From positions 1 through 23,075 of the forward strand of contig JAEYTI010000027.1 in assembly GCA_023434145.1 (NCBI GenBank): a stretch of 23,075 nucleotides of DNA. Direction: 5' to 3'. The notes under the pieces were generated by a model. It saw nothing but the letters and a program-made list of their open reading frames with translations. It did no database searches and was not told the DNA's origin. The translations under genes were made by a program, and so were the position numbers. Below are positions 6,801 through 15,482 of this stretch, piece by piece. This stretch comes from Chloroflexota bacterium (GTDB taxonomy: Bacteria; Chloroflexota; Anaerolineae; Anaerolineales; Anaerolineaceae). Each line of letters opens with the position of its first letter. The stretch's first letter is position 1.

Positions 6801-7844
6801 ATGACTCCCATGCTCAAACTCATCCTTCGCCGGGTGCTCTGGTCGATTCCGGTTTTACTGGCAATCTTAATCATCGTATTCAGCTTAATGCACGCCATGC
6901 CGGGTGGCCCTTGGGATAATGAGGGCGGCGGTCCGCGCGCATTATCGAACCTGGGGATGAACGATAATATCAAGCAGTCGCTCATTCGCCGCTTTGGTCT
7001 GAATGAGCCCCTATGGAAGCAGTTCACCGCTTATGTAATTGGTCGGACCCCGCCAAGTGGAGAATTCATCTGCGGGCTGATCTGCGGCAACATGGGGCCT
7101 TCGTACCAGGCCGGAGGTCGCCCCGTCAATGATATCCTGCTGGGACCGCCCTCGCGAGGGAAAACCATTCTAGAGAGCCGCTTTGTGTACTCTCTTCGTC
7201 TGGCCGGGTATGCTTTTCTCGCCGCTGTGCTTGTGGGGCTGCCGTTGGGCATCATAGCGGCACTGCGGCAGGATACCTGGGTCGATTACACAATCAAAAC
7301 CGTGGCCACTCTGCTGATCTCGCTGCCAAATTTTGTCATCGGCTTGCTGATGATCATCGTTCTGGGCGGTCAACTGCACTTGATCACCATTTCGCCAACC
7401 AACTGGGCTGAATTTGTGCCGCGAACCTGGTTTACGCCGATTTTTATCCTCAGCATCGGCACGCTGGCGCCGTTGATCCGCATCACGCGCTCCTCGATCC
7501 TGGAGGTGCTGCACCGTGACTACGTCCGTACAGCGCGAGGAAAGGGCGCGCCCGAACCGCGTGTGTTGATCCTGCACATCCTAAAAAATGCCCTGATCCC
7601 GATTATTACCTTCAGTGGTCCGGCGCTGTTGGAGCTGTTCGCCGGCACCTTTGTGGTCGAAGCCATGTTTGGCTACCCGGGTATGGGCCGCGAATTTGTC
7701 GATGCCGCGGTTTCGCGTGACTCTTCTATGATTATGGGCTCCGTGCTGATCTATGCCGTGATCATCGTGGGGGCTAACATTCTGGTCGATGTGCTGTATG
7801 GCATGGTCGATCCGCGAACACGAATGATGCAGGGGGAAGCATGA
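6801..7844 (+). CDS. ABC transporter permease, oligopeptide/dipeptide type (OppB/DppB family)
   Basis: 347 aa integral membrane protein of the PepT importer family. An N-terminal membrane segment (LILRRVLWSIPVLLAILIIV) is followed by an extracytoplasmic loop with GNMGPSYQAGGRPVNDIL, then the permease core starting at PLGIIAALRQDTWVDYTIK. The EAA loop that docks the ATPase is YVRTARGKGAPE from residue 241. The C-terminus GMVDPRTRM is typical of DppB. The frame is open from a GTG at 6756, but I chose the ATG at 6801 because the extra 15 residues are not typical and an AAGGCGG-like site precedes it. The stop overlaps the next start by 4 nt (ATGA). No substrate-binding protein or ATPase gene is nearby, so the substrate (peptide, nickel, sugar oligomer) is open. 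Confidence 0.93.
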   Translation: MTPMLKLILRRVLWSIPVLLAILIIVFSLMHAMPGGPWDNEGGGPRALSNLGMNDNIKQSLIRRFGLNEPLWKQFTAYVIGRTPPSGEFICGLICGNMGPSYQAGGRPVNDILLGPPSRGKTILESRFVYSLRLAGYAFLAAVLVGLPLGIIAALRQDTWVDYTIKTVATLLISLPNFVIGLLMIIVLGGQLHLITISPTNWAEFVPRTWFTPIFILSIGTLAPLIRITRSSILEVLHRDYVRTARGKGAPEPRVLILHILKNALIPIITFSGPALLELFAGTFVVEAMFGYPGMGREFVDAAVSRDSSMIMGSVLIYAVIIVGANILVDVLYGMVDPRTRMMQGEA

Positions 7845-8872
7845 CGAGCCGCAACCTTCTCACGCCTGCTGGGCAGCCGGAGAACCGCTCGGTCAAGGCG
7901 GCAGCGCTGCAAACGGAGGATATTGTTACTGGTAACGGTGGTCTGTGGATAGATAGCTGGAAGCGGCTGCGGCGTAACCCGGAAGGGATATTTGGCATGG
8001 TCGTAATCGCCATCTTCGTGCTGCTCTCCATCCTTGCGGACCAACTCGCGCCTTATGATTTGACGTACTACAACCTGAAGCTGGAAAATAAGCCGCCGGT
8101 TTGGGTCGGCGTATCTGCATTGGGCACCGAGAGCGACCCGCGCTTCTTGCTTGGCACTGACCGAAACGGGCGCGACCTGCTGAGCTGGGGGCTGCTGGGT
8201 ATCCGCACTTCGATGGTGATCGGGTTGATCTCCGCCCCGCTGATTGGCTTGGTGGGTATGCTGATTGGCGCATTAGCGGGCTATGCGGGCGGGCGCACAG
8301 ACCAATGGATCATGCGCATCACTGACGTGTTCTACGCCTTCCCGCCGATTATGATGTCGGTGCTGGTGGTGTTGGCGCTGCGCGATACCCCTTCCGGGCG
8401 CTGGATGGGCGGGATGTTCATGCTGTTCGTGGCCTTCCTGGCAGTGGGGTGGGTTGGCGCAGCGCGGTTGGTCCGTTCGTCGGTGCTGGTGGTGAAGAAT
8501 TTCGAGTTCATTGAGGCAGCACGCAGCATCGGCCTGACGCCTGCTCGCCTGCTTTTTAGGCACATCCTCCCCAACTGCCTCAGCCCGCTGATCGTGTGGG
8601 TGACGCTCATGGTGCCGCAGATCATCCTCACCGAAGCAGTCCTGGCATATCTGCGCATCAATCCCGGCCCGGCGGGCGCGCGAGATGGCTTTTTTGCCAC
8701 ATCATTGGGCGGCATGATTTTGGAAGGCCGCTCGATCATCCACTTTCACCCCATCGTTGTGCTGATCCCGGCGATCTGCGTGGGGCTGCTGGCGATTGCA
8801 TTCACCTTCCTGGGCGACGCCCTTCGTGACGCGCTGGATCCCGCTTCGCGGCGGTTTACCGAGAAGAAGTAA
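7841..8872 (+). CDS. ABC transporter permease, oligopeptide/dipeptide type (OppC/DppC family)
   Basis: 343 aa partner of the upstream permease, translationally coupled through a 4-nt ATGA overlap. After a hydrophilic N-terminus of about 40 residues comes the OppC_N-type segment SWKRLRRNPEGIFGMVVIAI. Then follow an outer loop with FLLGTDRNGRDLLSWGLLGI, which is diagnostic for the family, and the permease core with GALAGYAGGRTDQWIMRITD. The EAA loop is EAARSIGLTPARLLFRHILP from residue 225. The usual SFLGLGVQ region after it is replaced by the divergent AYLRINPGPAGARDGF, so this is not a typical DppC. The C-terminus FLGDALRDALDP is canonical. The last 17 nt overlap the end of the convergent glycosyltransferase gene. 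Confidence 0.93.
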   Translation: MTSRNLLTPAGQPENRSVKAAALQTEDIVTGNGGLWIDSWKRLRRNPEGIFGMVVIAIFVLLSILADQLAPYDLTYYNLKLENKPPVWVGVSALGTESDPRFLLGTDRNGRDLLSWGLLGIRTSMVIGLISAPLIGLVGMLIGALAGYAGGRTDQWIMRITDVFYAFPPIMMSVLVVLALRDTPSGRWMGGMFMLFVAFLAVGWVGAARLVRSSVLVVKNFEFIEAARSIGLTPARLLFRHILPNCLSPLIVWVTLMVPQIILTEAVLAYLRINPGPAGARDGFFATSLGGMILEGRSIIHFHPIVVLIPAICVGLLAIAFTFLGDALRDALDPASRRFTEKK

Positions 8873-10193
8873 CCGGCTTCTTGAGGGCTGCCACCCGCAT
8901 CCGGTCGATGACTGCCATAATCCCTGCCGCTGCCCAAAGGCAGGTGAACGGCACCAGCGGCATGTAGTAGCGCTGCCAGGGCAGGGGGATTGCGACCAGC
9001 AGGGCCAGTGCGAGGACAATCCCCGCGGAGGTGAGTAGCGCCAGCGCGCGGCGGCTGGTCGCGCCGGTTTCCGTTGCTCGTGGGCGTGCTGTTCGTGCCG
9101 CGCTCCAACCAAGCCCCATCACCCCGAGCAGCATCAGAATGCCGCCAACCGGAATAGACCGCCCTACCGTGTGCAGCGGGTTGCGCAGGTAGGCTTCTTC
9201 CGCGGTGCGGGTTTCATTTGCATAGTTGATTGTTTCGGCGAAGATTGGCGGGGTGAGATATAAGCTGCCGACCATGCCGATCAGCTTGCGTCCAGGTGTG
9301 TTGAGCGCCTGGGTGGGGCGGTCAGCGGTCTGCGCGTGGGCCAGTTCCTGCCGTTCTTGCACAGCATAGCGGATGGCCCCCACTGGATCTGACCACAAGA
9401 AGGGATTGAGTAGTACGACCACCGCAAGATAAATCAGGCCGAATAGGGCCGTATCGCGCAAGCGATGGAGCATGGGCCTGCCTGGCTGCCACAGCAGCGC
9501 AAGCAGGGCAATAGGCAGCAGCGCCGCGAGAGTCTGCTTGGCGCAGAAGGCCAGCGCAGTGGGGAAAGCCGCCAGCCAGGGCCGTTTTTCGGCTGTCACC
9601 AGACTCCATAGGGCAAAGGTGAGCGTGAACAGCAGCGGGCCTTCCGCCATGGCCCGGCGGGTGTGCAGCAGCACCAGGGCATTGGTTGCAAGCAGCAGCG
9701 CGGCAATCCAGGCGGTGGGCTCTCCGTAAGCGCGGCGGGCAGCGAGGTACAAAAACAACACGGTGAGCGGGAACCACATGGCAGTAGCGAGGCGAGCAGT
9801 TAAGAGCAGTGGGGGGAACGGCTCTGCGCCCGCCAGACGGTTCTCCACCCACGTCTTGCTCCAATCCCAATCTACAGAGAGCGTGGATAGCGTGGCAACA
9901 GTCCGCGCGAAGCCGATGGAGAGGCGCGTGAGGGGCGCATCCAGGGCGCGGTATCGCTGTTGCTGTTCATCTGCCTGATCTGCCCGCCAGAACAGCGAGG
10001 AAGGGTCCTGAAGCATCCGCTCCACGTCAGCGGACATATAGGTGTACGTGCTTTCGTCGGGATGGAAGGGAACTACGTCGAGCCCGCTCCAATACCAGAT
10101 GCTCAAAGCGGTGAGCACAACGAGAAACAGCGCCAGTGGTTTTGCACGCACGTGGCTGGATAGGTGGGTAGTAAGCTTTGGGGAGCCTTGCAT
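8856..10193 (-). CDS. GT39/ArnT-like membrane glycosyltransferase (GT-C fold)
   Basis: 445 aa polytopic membrane protein from the ATG at 10193. The first extracytoplasmic loop carries HPDEST (HPDE at residues 44-47), the acidic pair typical of PMT/GT39 enzymes that use polyprenyl-phosphate sugars. A series of hydrophobic segments follows (LATAMWFPLTVLFLYLAARR, AWIAALLLATNALVLLHTRR and others), with RAMAEGPLLF as another family-like motif. It ends soon after its last membrane segment with a short basic tail and no soluble C-terminal domain. The frame is open to an ATG at 10289 with an AAGG site 7 nt before it. I prefer 10193 because 10194-10289 is AT-rich, intergenic in character and holds the promoter of the divergent operon. 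Sugar and acceptor are unknown. Confidence 0.85.
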   Translation of the reverse strand: MQGSPKLTTHLSSHVRAKPLALFLVVLTALSIWYWSGLDVVPFHPDESTYTYMSADVERMLQDPSSLFWRADQADEQQQRYRALDAPLTRLSIGFARTVATLSTLSVDWDWSKTWVENRLAGAEPFPPLLLTARLATAMWFPLTVLFLYLAARRAYGEPTAWIAALLLATNALVLLHTRRAMAEGPLLFTLTFALWSLVTAEKRPWLAAFPTALAFCAKQTLAALLPIALLALLWQPGRPMLHRLRDTALFGLIYLAVVVLLNPFLWSDPVGAIRYAVQERQELAHAQTADRPTQALNTPGRKLIGMVGSLYLTPPIFAETINYANETRTAEEAYLRNPLHTVGRSIPVGGILMLLGVMGLGWSAARTARPRATETGATSRRALALLTSAGIVLALALLVAIPLPWQRYYMPLVPFTCLWAAAGIMAVIDRMRVAALKKPVTSSR

Positions 10194-10223
10194 TTTTGTT
10201 GACACTTTTCCCGTTCGTATTGG

Positions 10224-10253
10224 TTGCGATCTGGCGTACCGATGGGCTAAAAT
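10224..10253 (+). promoter_or_regulatory. Candidate promoter for the glycosyltransferase operon
   Basis: TTGCGA (10224-10229), 18-bp spacer, TAAAAT (10248-10253). Predicted start near 10260, about 57 nt before the first ATG. It lies in the AT-rich gap between the divergent glycosyltransferase genes. Confidence 0.45.
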
Positions 10254-10316
10254 AGATCTTGTTTCCATATGATAACCGAAATACAGCATGCCCTTGCCTT
10301 ACGAACGCGTTAAGTG

Positions 10317-11924
10317 ATGAAACCGGCAGCATTCCAATCCACCCTGGTGATCCTGGTCGCCGCTGCCTGGAAGATCGTTTTCTTCTTCTGGGATGTGATT
10401 CCATTTAATTCGGATGAAGCAGTGGTGGCATTGATGTCCCGCCACATTCTGCAAGGCGAGCGCCCGGTGTTCTTCTACGGGCAGGCGTACATGGGCAGCC
10501 TGGATGCCTTCCTCGTGGCGGCGGGATTTGCCGTGTTCGGCGAGCAGGTGTGGGTGATCCGGCTGGTGCAGATGCTGCTGTGGCTTGGCACACTAGTCGT
10601 CGTCATTCTGTTGGGGCGGGAGCTGTTCGGCTCCATGCGCACCGGGCTGATTGCCGCCGCGCTGCTGGCCTTCCCCACCGTCAACGTCATGCTCTATACC
10701 ACCGCCAGCCTGGGCGGCTACGGTGAGGCCTTGCTGATTGGCAGCCTGCTGCTTCTGGTGGCGGTGATCATCGTCAATCGCTATGTGATGGCTCCCGCGA
10801 GGCAGGCCCCCTGGGGACTGCTGGTTCTGTGGGGCTTACTGGCAGGCGGTGGATTATGGGCCAACGGGCTGACGCTGGTGTTCAGCGTCCCTGCCGGGCT
10901 GTACCTGCTGTGGGCGCTGTGGAAGTGCCGCCGGAACTGGCTGGGTGGCTTTTTTCTCGCCGGTGGGCTGGGATTTATTGTGGGTGCGCTGCCATGGGTA
11001 GGCTACGCTGCTGCCAGCGGATCCGAAGCCCTGCTGCTGGAGTTGTTTGGCAACGCGGTGGCGGTGGAGCAAGAGCCGTTCCTGCTGCGAACTTTCAATC
11101 ACCTGGTGAACTTCCTGCTGCTGGGTAGCACGGCGCTGTTTGGCCTCCGGCCACCCTGGGCAGTGACTTGGCTGGCGCTGCCACTGCTGCCATTCGCGCT
11201 GGCGTTCTGGCTGGTAGTGGTTGCCTTCTTCATTCGAAAATCAACCCGGCCAAATCCGCACCGCTCCGCGTTTGCCCTGCTGGGCGGCGTGTGCGCGGTG
11301 CTGCTGGCAGGCTTCTTGTTTACCTCTTTTGGCGTGGACCCTTCCGGGCGTTATTTCCTGCCGCTGGCGATCCCGCTGGCGCTGGCTGCCGCGCGGATGG
11401 TACAGTCGCCTGCGCTGAATCGCTGGCAAGCAGTGGGGCTGGTGGCGCTGGTGGCCGTGTTCCAGCTTTGGGGCACCGTGCAGAGCGCGCTGCGCTACCC
11501 GCCGGGCCTCACCACACAGTTCTACGAGCCGACCATCGTCGATCACCGCTACGACCAGGTGCTGATTGACTTTTTGCGGCAGGAGGGCGAAACGCGCGGG
11601 TACAGCAACTACTGGGTCAGCTATCCCATCGCTTTCCGCTCGCAGGAGCAGGTGATCTTCATTCCGCGCCTGCCGTACCACCTCGATCTGCGCTACACCC
11701 CCCGCGATGATCGCTATGCACCCTATACTGCTTTGGTAGAACAGAGCCAGCGCGTAGCCTACATCACCACCCGTAACGAAGTGCTGGATGCCTACCTTGG
11801 AGAGCAGTTCCGTGCGCTGGGAGTCACCTGGGAAGAGACGCAAATCGGCGATTATCACGTTTACTACCGCCTGTCGCGGGTCGTGCGCCCGCAGGAGATA
11901 GGCTTGGGAGAGCTGCGGCAATGA
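10317..11924 (+). CDS. GT-C membrane glycosyltransferase (GT39-like), first gene of the operon
   Basis: 535 aa protein with many hydrophobic segments. After the first one, the loop IPFNSDEAVVALMSRHIL presents an acidic pair D33-E34, as in PMT/ArnT-type GT-C enzymes. It is followed by FFYGQAYMGSLDAFL, a motif shared by a set of bacterial GT39-like proteins. Near the C-terminal membrane segments is DPSGRYFLPLAIPLAL. The last 120 residues or so are hydrophilic and probably extracytoplasmic, starting near TTQFYEPTIVDHRYDQVL and containing SNYWVSYPIAF and VAYITTRNEVL. The ATG at 10317 was chosen over an in-frame GTG directly before it (10314); neither has a strong ribosome site. The stop overlaps the next start by 4 nt. 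It presumably transfers a sugar from a lipid-phosphate donor outside the membrane; sugar and acceptor are unknown. Confidence 0.85.
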   Translation: MKPAAFQSTLVILVAAAWKIVFFFWDVIPFNSDEAVVALMSRHILQGERPVFFYGQAYMGSLDAFLVAAGFAVFGEQVWVIRLVQMLLWLGTLVVVILLGRELFGSMRTGLIAAALLAFPTVNVMLYTTASLGGYGEALLIGSLLLLVAVIIVNRYVMAPARQAPWGLLVLWGLLAGGGLWANGLTLVFSVPAGLYLLWALWKCRRNWLGGFFLAGGLGFIVGALPWVGYAAASGSEALLLELFGNAVAVEQEPFLLRTFNHLVNFLLLGSTALFGLRPPWAVTWLALPLLPFALAFWLVVVAFFIRKSTRPNPHRSAFALLGGVCAVLLAGFLFTSFGVDPSGRYFLPLAIPLALAAARMVQSPALNRWQAVGLVALVAVFQLWGTVQSALRYPPGLTTQFYEPTIVDHRYDQVLIDFLRQEGETRGYSNYWVSYPIAFRSQEQVIFIPRLPYHLDLRYTPRDDRYAPYTALVEQSQRVAYITTRNEVLDAYLGEQFRALGVTWEETQIGDYHVYYRLSRVVRPQEIGLGELRQ

Positions 11925-13456
11925 AGAACCAGGTTCCGACCTTCCTGCGCTACCTTCTGCCCAGCCTGGGTGACATCCTGTGGATCGGCGCATTCCTCGG
12001 CGTGATCGGCCTGGGCCCGCGCATGATGAATATCGACGGCGATCTGGGACGGCACATCACCATTGGCCGGGTGATTCTGGAGCAGAGGCACGTACCGCTG
12101 GCGGATTTGTTCTCGCACACGATGAACGGGCAGCCAGTGACCCCGCACGAGTGGCTCTCGCAGGTGATCTTTGCCCTGGCGCATAACTTCATGGGTCTGG
12201 ATGGCGTGATCCTGGTGTGCGGTCTGGTAATCGGCACCAGCTTCTGGCTGGTCTACCGGCGTGCTCGAGAAGCGAGCGGCGAGGTGCTGGCGGCGGTGTT
12301 TGTGGCGGTGCTGGCGATGGCGGCAGCATCGCTCCATTGGCTGGCGCGCCCGCACGTATTCACCTTCCTCATGCTGGCGCTGTGGGTTGCCGTGCTTGAG
12401 ATAATGCGGCGTGGAAAACCGCAAAAATGGTGGCTGCTGCCGCTAATCATGCTCCCGTGGGCCAACCTGCACGGCGCGTTCATCGCCGGGTTTGTCACCT
12501 GGGCGCTTTACGGCTTTGGCCTTGGCTGGGACGTGCTATTCCGGCGATTCTCCGAGGGCGAAGGGCTGCCCGGCCGTTTCTGGCGGTCGTTCTTCCTGGG
12601 TGGGGCGGCTTCGCTGCTGGTGACCCTGCTTAACCCCTCTGGGTTGGAGCTGTGGAAGACGAGCGTGGGCTACGTGGGCAGCCGCTATCTGGTGGGCCAC
12701 ACCGCCGAATACCTGCCGCCCAACTTCCATGATGCCTCCACGTGGCCGTTTTTACTGATGATTGGCATTTTTGCAGTGGTGATGGGCTTGCAGAGCAAGC
12801 GATACCAGGCTGCCCATGTTATTCCTGCCGCCGCGTGGCTGGTAATGAGTCTGTACAGCACGCGCAACATCCCTTTGTTTGCCATCATCGCCGCGCCGCT
12901 GATCGCGGAGGGGTTGGGCGGCTGGCTCGCATCATACCAGTACCGGCTGGGGCTGTTGGAACGCTTCTTTGCTATGGATCAGCGCCTGCTGCAGATGGAT
13001 CTCAGCCTGCGGGGCATTGTGTGGCCTGTGGTGATCTTTGTCCTGGCGCTGGGGGGCTTGAGCACCGGTGCGAATCTCGATTTCCAGCAGCAGGGCAACC
13101 GTTTTGACCCGCAGGTCTTCCCGGTGGAAGCGGTCGACTGGCTGGAAGCGAATCCGCAGAAGGGGCCGGTCTTCAACTATTTTCCCTGGGGAGGCTACCT
13201 GCTCTACCGCATGTGGCCCGAGCAAACCGTATTTATCGACGGTCAAACTGATTTCTACGGCGAGGCGCTGACCCGCCAGTACCAGACCGTACTGATCCTT
13301 CAGCCGAGCTGGGAAGATGTTTTGGATGAGTACAACGTTCAGTGGGTCATTATGCCCACCGATGAAGCGCTTTCTGGTGTGCTGCGCGAGCGTGCCGAAT
13401 GGCAAAATGTGTACGAAGACGGGACAGCGGTGATCTTTTCACGCGGTTCCCGATAA
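11921..13456 (+). CDS. Polytopic membrane protein, GT-C-like, unknown specificity
   Basis: 511 aa with about ten hydrophobic segments. The first outer loop reads NIDGDLGRHITIGRVILEQ (D39, D41), followed by VPLADLFSHTMNGQPVTPHE and WLSQ. This is the hallmark of a bacterial GT-C-like membrane family with an acidic D-x-D in loop 1 and an (H/W)EWL motif. ARPHVFTFLMLALW and LPWANLHGAFIAGF are further family-like motifs. The C-terminal 120 residues or so form a hydrophilic domain: AVDWLEANPQKGPVFNYFPW, then VFIDGQTDFYG, then VQWVIMPTDEAL. This may fold as a small alpha/beta domain outside the membrane. The gene is coupled to its predecessor by an ATGA overlap, and 29 nt separate it from the next gene. 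Enzymatic activity is inferred from family resemblance and context only. Confidence 0.75.
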   Translation: MKNQVPTFLRYLLPSLGDILWIGAFLGVIGLGPRMMNIDGDLGRHITIGRVILEQRHVPLADLFSHTMNGQPVTPHEWLSQVIFALAHNFMGLDGVILVCGLVIGTSFWLVYRRAREASGEVLAAVFVAVLAMAAASLHWLARPHVFTFLMLALWVAVLEIMRRGKPQKWWLLPLIMLPWANLHGAFIAGFVTWALYGFGLGWDVLFRRFSEGEGLPGRFWRSFFLGGAASLLVTLLNPSGLELWKTSVGYVGSRYLVGHTAEYLPPNFHDASTWPFLLMIGIFAVVMGLQSKRYQAAHVIPAAAWLVMSLYSTRNIPLFAIIAAPLIAEGLGGWLASYQYRLGLLERFFAMDQRLLQMDLSLRGIVWPVVIFVLALGGLSTGANLDFQQQGNRFDPQVFPVEAVDWLEANPQKGPVFNYFPWGGYLLYRMWPEQTVFIDGQTDFYGEALTRQYQTVLILQPSWEDVLDEYNVQWVIMPTDEALSGVLRERAEWQNVYEDGTAVIFSRGSR

Positions 13457-13485
13457 GTCTTTTTTGTGGGTTCAAAGGTGTTGTT

Positions 13486-14238
13486 ATGATTACGATTTTC
13501 TTACCTGCATATAATGAAGAGCGCGACATTGTCTCGCTGCTCCTGCGCATCCGTGAAGAAATGGAGGGGCAGCATCTTGTACCCTACCGCGTGCTGGTGG
13601 TCAACGACGGCAGTACCGATGACACGCTGTCTGTGCTGAACGACTGCAAGGAGTCGCTGCCGCTCGAAGTGCTGGATCATGGCGTGAACAAGGGATTGGG
13701 TCAGGCGATGCTCACCGGGCTGCGCCGGGCGGCAGAGCTGCTGCAAGAAGGCGACATCCTGTTGACGATGGACGCCGATAATACCCACAACCCGGCGCTG
13801 ATCGGCGCAATGGAGCGGAAGATCGCTGCCGGGGCAGATGTGGTGATCGCTTCGCGCTACGAGCAGGGCGGGGAAGAGGTGGGCCTATCGGAGCTGCGCA
13901 GCTTCCTCAGTCGCGGCGCCAGCGGGCTGCTCAAGTTGTTTTTCCCCATCCATGGCGGCAAGGACTACACCTGCGGTTACCGCGCTTACCGGGCGCGGGC
14001 CATCCAGCAGGCGTTTGAGGTCTACGGCGATCGCTTTGTGGAGGAGCGCGGGTTCACCTGCATGGCCGAAATTCTAATCAAGCTGCGCGCGCTCGGCGCG
14101 CGCGTTACCGAAGTACCGCTTATTTTGCGGTATGATTTGAAAACCGGGCAGAGCAAAATGAAAGTCGTTCGAACGATCTTGCGCTACTTTGTGCTGATTA
14201 CCCGGAATCTATTTCTACCACAGAGGAAGGTGCTGTGA
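13486..14238 (+). CDS. GT2 family glycosyltransferase, Dpm1/polyprenyl-phosphate-mannose-synthase-like
   Basis: 250 aa GT-A-fold enzyme. Family motifs in order: FLPAYNEER at 4-12, the nucleotide-binding VVNDGSTDDT near 41-50, the metal-binding DADNTHNP near 95-102, ASRYEQGGEE, and GGKDYTCGYRAYRARAI. It has no strongly hydrophobic C-terminal pair of segments, so it resembles the soluble or peripheral catalytic unit of Dpm1/Ppm1. The likely reaction is NDP-sugar plus polyprenyl phosphate giving polyprenyl-phosphate sugar on the cytoplasmic face, the donor GT-C enzymes need. The frame is open from 13399 inside the preceding gene, but the ATG at 13486 with AAAGGTG upstream and the GT2 start MITIFLPAYNEE fix the start. 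It overlaps the next gene by GTGA. Whether it makes mannosyl or glucosyl phospholipid is not decidable. Confidence 0.9.
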   Translation: MITIFLPAYNEERDIVSLLLRIREEMEGQHLVPYRVLVVNDGSTDDTLSVLNDCKESLPLEVLDHGVNKGLGQAMLTGLRRAAELLQEGDILLTMDADNTHNPALIGAMERKIAAGADVVIASRYEQGGEEVGLSELRSFLSRGASGLLKLFFPIHGGKDYTCGYRAYRARAIQQAFEVYGDRFVEERGFTCMAEILIKLRALGARVTEVPLILRYDLKTGQSKMKVVRTILRYFVLITRNLFLPQRKVL

Positions 14239-15482
14239 GAACCGCACGCAGCAATATCGCACAGATTGTGATTCTGGTAGTTCTTGGGATAGGGTTGTTT
14301 GCCGGACTTACCTACGGCAACTACCGCTACGCCCAATCTAGCCCTGGTGGCAATGATTTTCTCGTTCACTGGGTGGGCACGCGCGCGCTTATCACTGAGG
14401 CTCTCAACCCCTACAGTGACGAAGTTGCCCTGCGCATCCAGACCTTTGCCTATGGCCGGCCCGCGGAACCCGGTGAGCACGAGCTGCGCGTGGCCTACCC
14501 GCTCTATTCCATTCTTCTGTTCATGCCGTTTGCGCTGGTCGGTGATTTCACCCTGGCGCGAGCTTTGTGGATGACCGTGCTGGAAGCCGGCCTCGTCTTG
14601 GTGACCATACTTAGCTTACGATTGGTACGGTGGAAGGTCGGGCTGCTGATGCTGGTCTTCCTGATTTTGTTCTCGCTGTTCTGGTACCATGGACTGCGCC
14701 CGCTGATCAATGGCAACGCGGTGATTTTGGTGGCGTTGACGATCGTGGGTGGCTTTTTGGCGCTTAAAAATGGCGCGGATGAGCTGGCGGGAGTGCTGTT
14801 TGCCTTCTCCACTATAAAACCGCAGGTGGTTCTTCTGCTGCTGATATTTGTAGTCATTTGGTCATTGAACCGCGGGCGCATGCGTGTGATCGGCTGGATG
14901 GTGGGCACGGTGTTTCTGCTGGCAGCCAGCGCAGCGCTGCTGATCCCCGATTGGATTGTACACAACCTGCGCGAAGTGATCGCTTACCCGGCGTACAACC
15001 CGCCCGGCACGCCTCGAGCCGCCTTTATCGAGTGGTGGCCTGCCTGGGGATCGCGCGTGGGCTGGGCCCTGTCCGGCATCATGGCCCTGACACTGCTGTT
15101 CGAGTGGTGGAACCAGCGCAAGGCTGATTTTCGCGGCTTCTTGTGGACGGCCTGCCTGACCCTGGTCATTAGCCAGTGGATCGGCATTCAAACCGACCCC
15201 GGTAACTTTATCGTGCTCATTCCGGTTCTTTTCCTTGCCTTCAGCATTTTGGATGACCGCTGGAAGCCGGGCGGCCGTGTGTTTGTGATCGCCAACTTGC
15301 TGCTGCTGTTTGTCCTCATCTGGTACATCTTCCTCAACACTTTGGAGGTAGGGGATCAGCCGGTACAGAGCGCGGTGATGTTCTTCCCGCTGCCCGGCTA
15401 CCTGCTGCTGATGCTCTACTGGGTGAAGTGGTGGGCCGTGCAGCCGCCGACCGTCTGGTACGATACGGTGGGGCAGATGTGA
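14235..15482 (+). CDS. GT87-like (DUF2029) polyprenyl-phosphate-dependent glycosyltransferase
   Basis: 415 aa polytopic membrane protein. After the first membrane segment comes GGNDFLVHWVGTRAL (D41-F42) and then ALNPYSDEVAL. This matches the D-F/L-x-V-Y...NPY signature of GT87/DUF2029 proteins such as mycobacterial PimE, where the Asp is catalytic. Later motifs include LINGNAVILVALTIV and AFSTIKPQVVLLLLI, where N-G-N and K-P-Q are typical of the family. It ends just after a last membrane segment and lacks the soluble tail seen in most other proteins of the operon. Translation starts at GTG 14235, inside the GTGA overlap with the preceding stop, with an AGAGGAAGG ribosome site just before it. 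By family it would use a polyprenyl-phosphate hexose, plausibly the product of the upstream GT2. Confidence 0.85.
   Translation: MRTARSNIAQIVILVVLGIGLFAGLTYGNYRYAQSSPGGNDFLVHWVGTRALITEALNPYSDEVALRIQTFAYGRPAEPGEHELRVAYPLYSILLFMPFALVGDFTLARALWMTVLEAGLVLVTILSLRLVRWKVGLLMLVFLILFSLFWYHGLRPLINGNAVILVALTIVGGFLALKNGADELAGVLFAFSTIKPQVVLLLLIFVVIWSLNRGRMRVIGWMVGTVFLLAASAALLIPDWIVHNLREVIAYPAYNPPGTPRAAFIEWWPAWGSRVGWALSGIMALTLLFEWWNQRKADFRGFLWTACLTLVISQWIGIQTDPGNFIVLIPVLFLAFSILDDRWKPGGRVFVIANLLLLFVLIWYIFLNTLEVGDQPVQSAVMFFPLPGYLLLMLYWVKWWAVQPPTVWYDTVGQM

Noticed and set aside
8864..8882. Small inverted repeat aagaag/cttctt at the convergent gene ends as a terminator
   Set aside because: Only 6 AT-rich base pairs, and no T-run; it may reflect the Lys/Ser codons of the overlapping ends.
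10199..10204. TTGACA on the plus strand in the divergent glycosyltransferase gap
   Set aside because: A perfect -35 hexamer, but no -10-like box at 16-18 bp spacing.
10194..10289. 32-residue extension of the minus-strand glycosyltransferase
   Set aside because: The AAGG site before the ATG at 10289 is reasonable, but the region is AT-rich, non-coding in character and holds the divergent promoter. Kept as an alternative start only.
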